Source: Sinorhizobium arboris LMG 14919 | Lineage (GTDB): Bacteria; Pseudomonadota; Alphaproteobacteria; Rhizobiales; Rhizobiaceae | Reading direction: 5' to 3' | DNA length: 64,000 nucleotides | Assembly (NCBI RefSeq): GCF_000427465.1 | Contig: NZ_KE386497.1 | Coordinates: 569,014 to 633,013 of the forward strand | Shown: piece by piece, positions 34,454 through 43,983 of the stretch | How positions within the stretch are numbered: position 1 is the first letter of the stretch | Layout: each line of letters starts with the position of its first letter | Program-made: the position numbers and the translations under genes | Notes under the pieces: model-generated | Seen by the model: the letters and a program-made list of their open reading frames with translations, nothing else | The model's database searches: none | Told to the model about the DNA's origin: nothing

Positions 34454-35485
34454 ATGAAGGCTGTCGTCATTCACGCCGCCAAGGATTTGCGGATCGAGGA
34501 GCGAGAAGAGCTGGCTCCGGGCTCTGGTCAGGTCGAGGTCCAGATCGAAGCTGGCGGCATCTGCGGATCCGATCTGCACTACTACAATCATGGCGGCTTC
34601 GGCACGGTGCGCCTGCGTGAACCGATGATTTTGGGGCACGAGGTCGCAGGTACGATCAAGGCGCTCGGCGGAGGCGTTTCCAGGTTCGCCGTCGGCGACC
34701 GGGTGGCAGTGTCGCCCAGCCGGCCCTGCGGATCATGCGCTTTTTGCCAGTGCGGTCAACAGAACCATTGCCTGAACATGCGCTTCTACGGCAGCGCCAT
34801 GCCCATGCCGCATATCCAGGGGGCGTTCAGCCAGCGTCTAGTCGCGGAGGAGTGGCAGTGCCACAAGATCGCTGACCGCGTCTCGGTCAACGAAGCGGCG
34901 CTTGCCGAGCCGTTTGCCGTCACCTTGCATGCCGTGGCACGGGCAGGCTCGCTGCTCGGCAAACGGGTTCTTGTCACTGGCTGTGGCCCGATCGGGGCCC
35001 TGGCGATCATTGCCGCTCGCGTTCATGGTGCTCGGGAGGTCGTTGCGACCGACGTGATGGATGGCGTTCTCGAAAAGGCGCAGTCGATTGGCGCGGATCG
35101 CGTGATCAACGTCGCCGAGAACGCCGATCGACTTACCGCCTACGCCGCAAACAAGGGGCATTTCGACGTCCAGTTCGAAGCCTCGGGCAATGCCCTGGCG
35201 GTCCGTTCCGGTCTCGAAGTTCTCAAGCCGCGATCGGTGCTCGTACAACTCGGCCTCGGCGGTGATGTTTCCATTCCGCAGAACCTGGTGGTGGCGAAGG
35301 AGATCGAGATGCGAGGCACATTCCGGTTCCATGAGGAATTCGGGCTGGCCGTCGATATCATCAATGCAGGACGTGTCGATCTGAAGCCGCTTCTGACCGG
35401 CGTCTTCCCGCTGGAGGAGGCGGTTGCAGCCTTCGAGACGGCCGGCGACCGCAACCGTTCGATGAAGGTCCAGTTGAGCTTCTGA
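34454..35485 (+). CDS. idnD: L-idonate 5-dehydrogenase (zinc medium-chain type)
   Basis: The product has 343 residues. Zinc-dependent MDR: catalytic Cys in GGICGSDLHYY, His/Glu in ILGHEVAGTI, structural-zinc cysteines in CGSCAFCQCGQQNHC, and Rossmann loop VTGCGPIGALA. HYYNHGGFGTVRLREPMILGHE is characteristic of IdnD. It oxidises L-idonate to 5-ketogluconate, which IdnO and GntK then process; all three genes are in this operon. Intact and of normal length. Confidence 0.9.
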   Translation: MKAVVIHAAKDLRIEEREELAPGSGQVEVQIEAGGICGSDLHYYNHGGFGTVRLREPMILGHEVAGTIKALGGGVSRFAVGDRVAVSPSRPCGSCAFCQCGQQNHCLNMRFYGSAMPMPHIQGAFSQRLVAEEWQCHKIADRVSVNEAALAEPFAVTLHAVARAGSLLGKRVLVTGCGPIGALAIIAARVHGAREVVATDVMDGVLEKAQSIGADRVINVAENADRLTAYAANKGHFDVQFEASGNALAVRSGLEVLKPRSVLVQLGLGGDVSIPQNLVVAKEIEMRGTFRFHEEFGLAVDIINAGRVDLKPLLTGVFPLEEAVAAFETAGDRNRSMKVQLSF

Positions 35486-35513
35486 AGCGACGAAAGAGGT
35501 TTGGAGACCCGCA

Positions 35514-35699
35514 ATGTCACAGGCGGAAATCGGCCTAATCGGCCTCGGCGTCATGGGAGCCAACCTCGCGCTCAGATCGCGGAGAAGGGCTACAGGATCG
35601 CCGTTTTCAACCGCACCACCGCGGCGACGCGCAATTTCTACGCCGATGCCGGCGCGCTCAAGGAGCAGATCGTCCCCCGCGAGACGATCGAGGACTGCG
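35514..35699 (+). pseudogene. gnd: 6-phosphogluconate dehydrogenase (gnd), 5' fragment
   Basis: Reads MSQAEIGLIGLGVMGANLAL and then, after a one-base loss near 35573 (an expected Asn codon reduced to AG), IAEKGYRIAVFNRTTAATRN and ALKEQIVPRETIED. This is the first 65 or so residues of a Gnd of about 475. Homology stops at about 35697, where another gene's 3' part begins. The gene is dead, so 6-phosphogluconate made by gntK must be handled by enzymes coded elsewhere, or by the Entner-Doudoroff route. Confidence 0.85.
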
Positions 35700-36087
35700 C
35701 CCGCGCGACGGCGATGCGCGCGCCGTGAACGTCGTCCGGTCGGAGGGAAGGACGTTTCCAACCCACCGTTGCCTGGTGCCCGCTTCCGAGTTTCGCCACA
35801 GGAGCTTCAGCTTTTCGCTCGCCAATGGCGACTGGTTCTATTTCGCGGGGGTCTGGCGGCCGGCGATCGAGGACTGGCCGGAGGCTTACGCCATCCTGAC
35901 AATCGAGGCGAATGCCGATCTCGCGCCGTTTCACGACCGGCAGATGGCGGTACTGACACGAGATCAACGCCTGGCGTGGCTCGACGGACTTCTCCCCGAA
36001 GCCGAAATCCTTCGCTCGCTGCCGGCAGGGACATTCCGGGTCAAACGCCATTCGATCGATCCTGTCCAGGCAACGCTGGCGGTCTAA
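35700..36087 (+). pseudogene. SRAP (SOS response-associated peptidase/YedK) family, 3' fragment
   Basis: The frame (GDARAVNVVRSEGRTFPTHRCLVPASEF and on to 36087) matches the SRAP/YedK fold's middle and end: WFYFAGVWRP, AYAILTIEANADLAPFHDRQMAVL and the late His in FRVKRHSID. The N-terminal part with the essential Cys2 that crosslinks to abasic sites is gone, replaced by the gnd fragment. The protein could be started from a GTG at 35725 but would be inactive. The stop overlaps the end of dinB on the other strand by four bases. Confidence 0.75.
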
Positions 36088-37175
36088 AGCGCCAGCCGCA
36101 ACTGCGGTGCCATTTCAGAGATCTGCCGTTCCAATGATGACAGCGTGACGCCGAGCAGGCGGATTCCCCTGCGCGGCGGAAAGATCGGCGCGAGAAGCAG
36201 GCCGACCACCTCCTCGAGGTCGCCGATCGTTTGCAGAGGTGCCGCAACCGTCTTGCTGCGGGTGATCTGGCTGAAATCGGCATATTTGACCTTGAGCGTG
36301 ACGGTCTTGGCGCCGATCTCATTGGCCTCGCAATAGCCCCACACCTTCTCGATTAGCGGCTGAAGACCGTCGCGCGCCGGTCCGTAGGAGTGGATGTCCT
36401 CGGAGAACGTGTCTTCGGCGCCGACGGATCTCCGCACGCGGTCCGGCTTGACCTGGCGATTGTCGATGCCCCGGGCAATTCCATAGAAATAGGCCCCCGA
36501 CTTCCCGAAATGTTCTACCAGGAACTCGAGGGTCTTGTCCTTGAGGTCTGCGCCTGTCTCGATCCCCAGCCGGTGCATCTTTTCGGCAGTCGCCGGTCCG
36601 ACGCCGTGAAACTTCTTGATGGGAAGCTGCTCGACGAAGGCCGGGCCGTTCTTCGGCGTGATGACAGCCTGACCATTGGGCTTGTTCAGGTCGGATGCCA
36701 TCTTGGCCAGGAACTTGTTGTAGGAAATTCCGGCCGACGCATTGAGACCGGTGACCTGCTTGATCTTCGCCCGGATCGTCGCGGCAATCTCGGTGGCGAT
36801 CTCCATCCCCTTCAGGTTTTCGGTGACGTCGAGATAGGCCTCGTCGAGCGAGAGTGGCTCGATCATCGGCGTGTATTCGGCGAAGATCGCACGGATCTGC
36901 AACGAGACGGCCTTGTAGACGTCAAAGCGCGGTCTGACGAAGATGAGGTCGGGGCATTTGCGCTTCGCGGACACCGAAGGCATCGCCGAATGAACGCCGA
37001 ACTTGCGTGCCTCGTAGCTGGCGGCCGCCACGACGCCGCGGGCAGCAGGATAGCCGACCGCAACCGGCAGGCCCCTGAGTTCCGGATTGTCGCGCTGTTC
37101 GACGGATGCGTAGAACGCATCCATGTCGATGTGAACGATCTTGCGCGGACGCTGGCTGTTTTCGTCGTTTGTCAT
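36084..37175 (-). CDS. dinB: DNA polymerase IV (Y family)
   Basis: The product has 363 residues. Y-family catalytic motifs: HIDMDAFYASVEQR (first Asp), SYEARKFGVHSAMPS, and SLDEAYLDVT with the Asp-Glu pair. ASAGISYNKFLAKMASDLNKPNG follows, then a helix-hairpin-helix thumb (FHGVGPATAEKMHRLGI) and little-finger domain. It performs translesion and mutagenic DNA synthesis. It faces the imuA-imuB-dnaE2 cassette across a short interval, so three mutagenic polymerase functions are grouped. A C-terminal clamp-binding motif is not obvious. Confidence 0.92.
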   Translation of the reverse strand: MTNDENSQRPRKIVHIDMDAFYASVEQRDNPELRGLPVAVGYPAARGVVAAASYEARKFGVHSAMPSVSAKRKCPDLIFVRPRFDVYKAVSLQIRAIFAEYTPMIEPLSLDEAYLDVTENLKGMEIATEIAATIRAKIKQVTGLNASAGISYNKFLAKMASDLNKPNGQAVITPKNGPAFVEQLPIKKFHGVGPATAEKMHRLGIETGADLKDKTLEFLVEHFGKSGAYFYGIARGIDNRQVKPDRVRRSVGAEDTFSEDIHSYGPARDGLQPLIEKVWGYCEANEIGAKTVTLKVKYADFSQITRSKTVAAPLQTIGDLEEVVGLLLAPIFPPRRGIRLLGVTLSSLERQISEMAPQLRLAL

Positions 37176-37178
37176 CGC

Positions 37179-37445
37179 CTAGCTTCCATCAGGACTATCT
37201 CGCTCGTCCAGAAATGGGAAGTGCGCGCCGCATTTGTCACCCTCCGGCGTTTGCATGCGCTCGCAGCCCATCGCCGTGCGCCGGCGGATCACCGCGAAGC
37301 TCACACTGGCGCCGAATGCTTTCACCAACAGCTTGCGCTCAACTGCGCAGTGGCGATGACATGGGCGACAGAGGAATTCAATGATCGGCTCACGGTGATC
37401 CCTCAGTCTCGGATCCAGATCGTTCACAGGCTCCGGTCGCGCCAT
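37179..37445 (-). CDS. Conserved-type small protein between dinB and imuA
   Basis: The product has 88 residues starting MARPEPVNDLDPRLRDHREP and ending GCERMQTPEGDKCGAHFPFLDE then a short tail. The Cys/Gly-rich end and a single CxRxH-like stretch (CRPCHRHCAV) give six or so cysteines, perhaps a metal site. It ends three bases before the dinB start and runs the same way, so it is probably co-expressed with dinB. I recall similar small proteins near rhizobial dinB/imu loci but know no function. Confidence 0.5.
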   Translation of the reverse strand: MARPEPVNDLDPRLRDHREPIIEFLCRPCHRHCAVERKLLVKAFGASVSFAVIRRRTAMGCERMQTPEGDKCGAHFPFLDERDSPDGS

Positions 37446-37619
37446 GCGAAAAAATTCCCATTCCTGCCATCGAATTGAATCCCTTCATGGATTTCTTCGA
37501 TGGGCACTCTCGCGCAACTTCCACGCGCCACATGCGCATTGACTCATGTTCGCTTTGAGAACAAATACAGAACATATTTCATCATCTCAAGCCGAAAACG
37601 GGTTGCCGTATAGGAGATC

Positions 37620-38380
37620 ATGACCGCAGCTGTCGCCACTTCGAATGCCGTCCTCGACGAGCTGCGCGAGAAAATCGCCAGCCTGGAAGGGGCGGGCTCA
37701 CGCCAACGAAGCGTCTTGCCGTTCGGTGTCCCGAGATCGATGCGCAGCTGCCGGGCGGAGGATTGGCCTATGGCGCGCTGCACGAAGTGGCCAGCGGCGG
37801 CAACGGCGCGGTCGACGGCGCGGCCGCGGCACTCTTCATCGGCGGCATCGCGGCGCGCACGACCGGCAAGGTGGTCTGGTGCCTGACGCGCTTCGATCTT
37901 TTCTTTCCGGCGCTCGCCCAGGTCGGGCTTCATCCCGACCGCGTCATCTTCGTCGAGTGCGACAAGGAAGAGACGGTGCTCGCAAGCTTCGAGGAGGCGT
38001 TGCGCTATGGCGGCCTCGGCGCGGTGGTCGCCGAGCTGGTGCGCCTGCCGATGACGGCATCCCGCCGGCTGCAGCTGGCGGCGGAAAAGTCGGGCACGTT
38101 GGGTCTGGTCATCCGCCGCTGGCGGCGCCAGACAGAAGCTTCCGACTTCGGGATGCCGACGGCCGCGGCAACCCGCTGGCGGATCTCGGTGCTGCCGTCC
38201 GAGCCGCTCCCTGTGCCGGGCGTCGGCAGGGTGCGCTGGCTGGCGGAGCTCATGCGGGTCAGGGCAGGGGAGGGAGGAGAATTTATTATCGGAGCATGCG
38301 ATGGCCAGGGTCGTATCTGTCTTTCTTCCGACACTGCCGACCGACCGGATCAGGCGCGCCAATCCTTCGCTGTCTCCTGA
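37620..38380 (+). pseudogene. imuA: ImuA (RecA-like mutasome protein), frameshifted as read
   Basis: Reads MTAAVATSNAVLDELREKIA and VLPFGVP, then loses one base at about 37731. The following frame carries the expected IDAQLPGGGLAYGALHEVAS and runs to 38380 (ARTTGKVVWCLTRFDLFFPAL, FEEALRYGGLGAVVAEL). Restoring one base gives 253 residues, a normal ImuA. It works with ImuB and DnaE2 in DNA-damage-induced mutagenesis. The single lesion could be a true mutation or a sequencing error. The 3' end overlaps imuB by 80 bases. Confidence 0.85.
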
Positions 38381-39816
38381 CACGCCCCTTGTTGTGATCG
38401 CCAGGAGCGGCTCGAAGCGATGGGTTGTGGCGGCTGATCGGGCAACGCTCAAGCTCGGGCTTCGCGTCGGCATGCCGGCCGCGAAGGCGCAGGCGCTGGT
38501 CCAAGGTCTCACGATGATCAATGCCGATCCGGTCGCCGACCTCGCTACGCTGGAGCGGCTGACACTCTGGGCCTTGTCGCAATACTCCCCCCGTCGTCGC
38601 GATGGATCCTCCGGATGGCATCGTCATGGATACGGAAGGCGCCGATCATCTCCAGGGCGGCGAGGAACTGATGCTCTCCGGTCTCGTCAATCGCTTCCGC
38701 GGCCGAGGTCTCGCTGCCCATGCGGCGATCGCCGATACCTGGGGGGCCGCGCATGCGCTTGCCCGTGCCACCAGCTGTGAGACGGTTATTGTCGGCCGCG
38801 GCGAGACCGCCAAGGCTGTGAACCGGCTGCCGTTGTCATCGCTGCGATTGCCGGTCGATACCGTTGCAGGTCTCCGCACGCTCGGCTTCGCCACTGTCGG
38901 CGAACTCGCCGCCACGCCGCGGGCGCCGCTGACGCTCCGCTTCGGTCCCGAGGTCGCACGGCGTCTCGACCAGCTGTTCGGCCGCGTCGCCGAGCCGATC
39001 GACCCGATCCGGCCCGCGGATCTCGTCGAAGTCCAAAAATCTTTCGCCGAGCCGATCGGCGCACCGGAAACCATTGAGAAATACGTGAGCCGTCTGGTGC
39101 GGCAGCTCTGTCTGGAGCTCGAGAAGCGCGGACTTGGCGTGCGGCGAGCCGACCTCATCATCCACCGCGTCGACAACACGCTTCAGTCGCTCCGGGCAGG
39201 CACGGCGAAGCCAGTCCGCGATATCGCCTGGCTGACAAAACTCTTCCGCGATCGGATCGAGAAGATCGAACCCGGCTTCGGCATCGAGAAGCTCAGCCTG
39301 GCCGCCATTATCGCCGAGCCACTCATTGACGTGCAGTCAGCCTCTTCGCTGATCGAAGAGCAGGTTACCGATGTGACGCCGCTCATCGATGTGCTTTGCA
39401 ATCGTGGCGGCCAGCGGATTTTCCGCGTCGCGCCGGTTGCAAGCGACGTCCCGGAGCGCAGCGTCCATCGGATCGTGCCGACGGCCGATGAGGACGGCGC
39501 CACCTGGCCGATGCACTGGCCGAGGCCGACACGGCTTCTAACGCGTCCAGAACTGATCGAGGTGATTGCACTCTTGCCCGATCATCCGCCGGTGTCCTTC
39601 ACCTGGCGCGGCAAGCGGCGTCGCGTGAAGCGCGCCGACGGTCCGGAACGGATTTTTGGGGAGTGGTGGAAACGCGGCTCCGAATGGACTGCGGTTCGCG
39701 ACTACTTCGTGATTGAGGATGACAGTGGCGAACGTTTCTGGATCTTTCGATCGGGCGACGGCGTCGATGTGGAAACCGGATCGCACAAATGGTTCCTGCA
39801 CGGGGTGTTCGCCTGA
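38301..39816 (+). pseudogene. imuB: ImuB (Y-family-like mutasome protein), frameshifted as read
   Basis: Starts MARVVSVFLPTLPTDRIRRA, normal for ImuB. Frame is lost in a run of six C at 38587-38592; with five C it continues AMDPPDGIVMDTEGADHLQG and runs to 39816 (VGRGETAKAVNRLPL, LRTLGFATVGELAATPR). The corrected length is 504 residues. ImuB lacks polymerase activity but bridges the beta clamp, ImuA and DnaE2. The stop overlaps the dnaE2 ATG by one base. A single extra C in a homopolymer is a classic sequencing artefact, so status is open. Confidence 0.88.
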
Positions 39817-42800
39817 TGCGCTATGCCGAACTCCAGGTCACCACGCATTTCTCCTTCCTCCGCGGCGCAAGCTCGGCGGAGGAACTGTTCGCCACCGCAA
39901 AGCTCATGGGAATCGAGGCGCTCGGCATTGTCGACCGCAACAGCCTTGCCGGTATCGTCCGGGCGCTGGAAGCGTCACGCGCCACCGGCTTGCGGCTGGT
40001 CGTCGGCTGCCGGCTCGATCTGCAGGACGGCATGTCGATCCTCGTCTATCCCACCGATCGCGCCGCCTATTCCCGGCTGACCCGGCTTCTGACGCTGGGC
40101 AAGGGACGAGGCGGGAAAGCCAACTGCATCCTGCATCTCGACGACGTCGCGCTCTATGCCGAAGGGCTGATCGGTATCCTGGTGCCGGACTTGGCCGATG
40201 AGACCTGTGCCGTGCAGCTCAGGAAGATGGCCGATGTATTCGGCGACCGCGCCTATGTCTCGCTCTGCCTGCGCCGTCGTCCGAACGATCAGCTTCGCCT
40301 GCATGAGCTGTGGAACCTGGCGATAAAGCACCGGGTGAAGACCGTCGTCACCAATGACGTGCTGTTTCACGAGCCCGGCCGCCGGCAGCTCCAAGATGTC
40401 GTCACCTGCATCCGCACCGGCACCACCATCGATGATGTCGGCTTCGAGCGTGAGCGGCATGCCGATCGCTACCTGAAGCCGCCGGACGAAATGGCGCGTC
40501 TCTTTCCCTGCTACCCGGAAGCCCTCGCACGCACGATGGAGATCGTCGAGCACTGCAGGTTTTCGCTCGAGGAACTGGTCTATCAGTATCCTGAAGAGGC
40601 GCTGATCCCGGGCATGACCGCACAGCAGTCGCTCGAGCACTACACCTGGCAGGGCATCGGAACGCGCTATCCCGAGGGGCTGCCGGCGCATGTCGAAAAG
40701 ACGATCCGCCACGAACTGACGCTGATCGAGACGATGAAGTACGCGCCTTACTTCCTCACCGTCTTCTCGATCGTCCGGTATGCCCGGTCACAAGGCATTC
40801 TCTGCCAGGGCAGGGGATCGGCGGCCAATTCCGCCGTCTGCTATGTGCTCGGTATCACCTCGATCGATCCCGACACGAACGACCTTTTGTTCGAACGGTT
40901 CGTCAGCCAGGAACGCGACGAGCCGCCCGACATCGATGTCGACTTCGAACACGAACGGCGCGAAGAGGTGATCCAGTGGATTTACAAGACCTATGGCCAT
41001 GACAAGGCCGCACTCTGCTCGACGGTGACCCGCTATCGCGCCAAAGGCGCCATCCGCGATGTCGGCAAGGCGTTGGGCCTGCCCGAGGACCTGATCAACG
41101 CATTGTCATCGGGGATCTGGTCGTGGTCGGAGACGGTCGGTGAGCGGCAGGTCAAGGAACTGGGCCTTAATCCGGGAGATCGCCGCCTCGCTTTGACCCT
41201 GAGTCTTGCCCAGCAGCTGATGGGCGCGCCGCGGCATCTCGGTCAGCATCCCGGCGGCTTCGTTCTGACCCATGACAGGTTGGATCATCTCGTGCCGATC
41301 GAGCCGGCGGCGATGGTTGACCGCCAGGTGATCGAATGGGACAAAGATGACGTCGAGGCGCTCAAAATGATGAAGGTCGACGTGCTGGCGCTTGGCATGC
41401 TGACCTGTATGGCGAAGGCTTTCGCGCTGATCAGCGAGCACAAGCATGCAACCCTCGACCTTGCCACCATCCCGCAGGAGGATCCGGCCACTTATGCGAT
41501 GATCCGTAAGGCCGATACGCTCGGCACCTTCCAGATCGAATCCCGTGCGCAGATGTCCATGCTGCCGCGCATGAGGCCGCGGACCTTCTACGACCTCGTC
41601 ATCCAGGTGGCGATCGTTCGCCCCGGGCCGATCCAGGGCGATATGGTACATCCCTATCTGCGCCGGCGCGAAGGCAAGGAGAAGGTCGAATATCCGACGC
41701 CGGAGTTGGAGGCGGTCCTCCACAAGACATTGGGTGTTCCGCTGTTCCAGGAGTCGGCGATGAAGGTCGCGATGGTCTGCGCTGGATTTACCGGCGGCGA
41801 AGCCGACCAGCTCCGGAAATCCATGGCGACCTTCAAGTTCACCGGCGGCGTCTCACGGTTCAAGGACAAGCTCGTCTCCGGCATGGTCCGGAACGGTTAT
41901 TCGCCGGAATTCGCTGAAAAGACATTCTCGCAGCTCGAAGGTTTTGGTTCCTATGGCTTCCCCGAAAGCCATGCCGCCTCCTTCGCGCTGATCGCCTATG
42001 CCTCCAACTATGTAAAATGCCATTTCCCTGATGTGTTCTGTGCGGCACTGCTGAACTCCCAGCCGATGGGCTTTTATGCTCCTGCCCAGATTGTCCGTGA
42101 TGCCCGCGGGCACGGTGTCGAGGTCCGCCCGATCTGCATCAACCAATCGCGCTGGGACTGCACGCTCGAGCCAGTCGAAGGCACGGGCCGGCATGCGGTG
42201 CGGCTCGGCATGCGCCTGGTGCGCGGATTGGCCACGGCAGATGCAGCACGCATCGTTGCAGCCCGCGCCGAAGAACCCTTTGCCTCCGTCGACGACATGT
42301 GGCGGCGGTCGGGTGTGCCGGTCGCCTCGCTCGTGGAGTTGGCCGAAGCCGATGCCTTCCTGCCGTCTCTCCATCTCGAGCGACGGGATGCACTTTGGGC
42401 GATCAAGGCGTTGCGCGACGAACCGCTTCCGCTCTTCACGGCCGCGGCGGAACGGGAAGTCCGGGCGATTGCCGAGCAGCAGGAGCCGACAGTCGAGCTA
42501 AGACAGATGACCGACGGCCATAACGTCGTCGAGGACTATAGCCACACCGGCCTGACGCTCCGGCAGCATCCGTTGCGTTTCATGCGGGACGATCTTGCGA
42601 AGCGCCGAATCGTCACCTGTGCCGAGGCAATGACGGCGCGGGACGGGCAATGGCTGATGGCGGCCGGCCTGGTGCTGGTGCGTCAACGCCCTGGTTCGGC
42701 CAAAGGCGTGATGTTCATCACCATCGAGGATGAAACCGGCATTGCCAATGTCGTCGTCTGGCCAAGGCTTTTCGAGCGATCGAGGCGTGTGGTGCTCGGC

Positions 42801-43079
42801 GCCAGCATGATGGCGATCAACGGCAGGATCCAGCGGGAAGGCGAGGTGGTTCGCCTGGTCGCCCAGCAACTGTTCGATCTCTCGGCCGATCTGTCGAGCC
42901 TTGCCGAGCGCGATGGCGAATTCCGGCCGGCGACCGGCCGTGGCGATGAGTTCGCTCACGGCTCCCCTGGAAGTCCGGATTCCCGCGAAAAAGCGCCTCC
43001 GGGCGTTCGGGCGAGGGACATGTTCGTGCCTGATCTTCATATCGATACGCTGAAGATCAAGAGCCGGAATTTTCAGTGA
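39816..43079 (+). CDS. dnaE2: Error-prone DNA polymerase III alpha subunit DnaE2
   Basis: The product has 1087 residues from ATG 39816 ([20 protein letters not shown], the PHP domain). The polymerase core has [19 protein letters not shown] and the catalytic [51 protein letters not shown] and [24 protein letters not shown] follow. The C-terminal OB domain has [18 protein letters not shown]. Third gene of the imuA-imuB-dnaE2 SOS mutagenesis cassette. The frame is intact although both partner genes are broken as read. No LexA box was found upstream of imuA by eye. Confidence 0.95.
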   Translation: MRYAELQVTTHFSFLRGASSAEELFATAKLMGIEALGIVDRNSLAGIVRALEASRATGLRLVVGCRLDLQDGMSILVYPTDRAAYSRLTRLLTLGKGRGGKANCILHLDDVALYAEGLIGILVPDLADETCAVQLRKMADVFGDRAYVSLCLRRRPNDQLRLHELWNLAIKHRVKTVVTNDVLFHEPGRRQLQDVVTCIRTGTTIDDVGFERERHADRYLKPPDEMARLFPCYPEALARTMEIVEHCRFSLEELVYQYPEEALIPGMTAQQSLEHYTWQGIGTRYPEGLPAHVEKTIRHELTLIETMKYAPYFLTVFSIVRYARSQGILCQGRGSAANSAVCYVLGITSIDPDTNDLLFERFVSQERDEPPDIDVDFEHERREEVIQWIYKTYGHDKAALCSTVTRYRAKGAIRDVGKALGLPEDLINALSSGIWSWSETVGERQVKELGLNPGDRRLALTLSLAQQLMGAPRHLGQHPGGFVLTHDRLDHLVPIEPAAMVDRQVIEWDKDDVEALKMMKVDVLALGMLTCMAKAFALISEHKHATLDLATIPQEDPATYAMIRKADTLGTFQIESRAQMSMLPRMRPRTFYDLVIQVAIVRPGPIQGDMVHPYLRRREGKEKVEYPTPELEAVLHKTLGVPLFQESAMKVAMVCAGFTGGEADQLRKSMATFKFTGGVSRFKDKLVSGMVRNGYSPEFAEKTFSQLEGFGSYGFPESHAASFALIAYASNYVKCHFPDVFCAALLNSQPMGFYAPAQIVRDARGHGVEVRPICINQSRWDCTLEPVEGTGRHAVRLGMRLVRGLATADAARIVAARAEEPFASVDDMWRRSGVPVASLVELAEADAFLPSLHLERRDALWAIKALRDEPLPLFTAAAEREVRAIAEQQEPTVELRQMTDGHNVVEDYSHTGLTLRQHPLRFMRDDLAKRRIVTCAEAMTARDGQWLMAAGLVLVRQRPGSAKGVMFITIEDETGIANVVVWPRLFERSRRVVLGASMMAINGRIQREGEVVRLVAQQLFDLSADLSSLAERDGEFRPATGRGDEFAHGSPGSPDSREKAPPGVRARDMFVPDLHIDTLKIKSRNFQ

Positions 43080-43405
43080 TGCTGAATGTGGATGATTTGG
43101 CTTAGTTTTCCCTTCATCCGAAAACCCGCTGGCGCTGACGATAGCCCTGCATGTGAACGGCGGTTTGATCTGATGGCCCATACTGGCCGTATCCGGCAGG
43201 ATTGCGAGACTCGCGAAGCGATCACATCGATCTGGCCGAACAGCCCGCGTTGACGACGGAAATGGTCGAGCCTCACGCGCTTGGCCGCAGTCAATCCAAG
43301 ACTCGATGAGGACCGTATTCATCAGTGTCCTGTCGTCGGTCCATCTGATACGCCGTGACTTGAGGCAAGCTCACGCATAGGTCCGCCAACGTCGGGTGCT
43401 ACACG
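43080..43405. other. Gene-free stretch
   Basis: About 325 bases between dnaE2 and the end of the Lrp gene. Short frames on both strands show no motif. I see no clear terminator either. Confidence 0.5.
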
Positions 43406-43921
43406 CTAAGTGGGAACGCCGAGCCCCACCTTGATGCGATCCATGGCAACGAAGGTGCGGAAGCGCTTGACGTTGTTGTTTCCGAAGAAGAGGCGGCGCG
43501 TGAGGGCTTCATACTCGGCCATGGACGGCACGACAATGACGAGCACGAAATCTGCCTCGCCAGTGACGTAATAGCACTGCTGAATCTGCGGTTCGGCGGC
43601 GAATTGGCGCTTCGCTTCTTCGATCTGTTCTGCGGTCTCGCTGATAACCTCTATCTCCACGAAGATCGTAATCGCATGGCCGACGGCAGCGGGATCGACC
43701 ACGGCGACATTTGCGCGGATGACCCCTTCCTCCGTCATGCGCTTGATGCGGCGCTGCACGGCCGGCGCGGAAAGATTAACGGCCTCGCCGATCGTCCTCT
43801 GCGGGGTCGTGTTGTCGCGCTGCAGAATGTCGAGGATTTTGCGGTCGAATCCATCGAGCCGCGGGGTAGAAGAGGGTGGCAAGAGCGACTCCGCGAAACA
43901 AACTTGCAAAAACACCTCCAA
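43406..43921 (-). CDS. Lrp/AsnC-family regulator
   Basis: Up to 171 residues. The family core begins at LDGFDRKILDILQRDNTTPQ with an HTH (TIGEAVNLSAPAVQRRIKRMTEEGVI), then the RAM effector domain (AITIFVEIEVI, CYYVTGEADFVLVIVVPSMAEYE). The start is uncertain: TTG at 43921 gives the full frame, and a GTG two codons on or a later codon is possible; GGAGGTG lies right there. It is divergent from the diaminopropionate ammonia-lyase operon with a 62-base gap and so is its likely local regulator, responding to an amino acid. Confidence 0.87.
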   Translation of the reverse strand: MEVFLQVCFAESLLPPSSTPRLDGFDRKILDILQRDNTTPQRTIGEAVNLSAPAVQRRIKRMTEEGVIRANVAVVDPAAVGHAITIFVEIEVISETAEQIEEAKRQFAAEPQIQQCYYVTGEADFVLVIVVPSMAEYEALTRRLFFGNNNVKRFRTFVAMDRIKVGLGVPT

Positions 43922-43983
43922 GTATCAGCGCCTTTTTCGCCTCCCCTGCAATATGTTTCTGCAGGACAGCCAAGGAGGCCCGC

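Noticed and set aside
43080..43405. Possible transposase relic after dnaE2
   Set aside because: Short frames on both strands give no recognisable transposase motif and no terminal repeats are visible.
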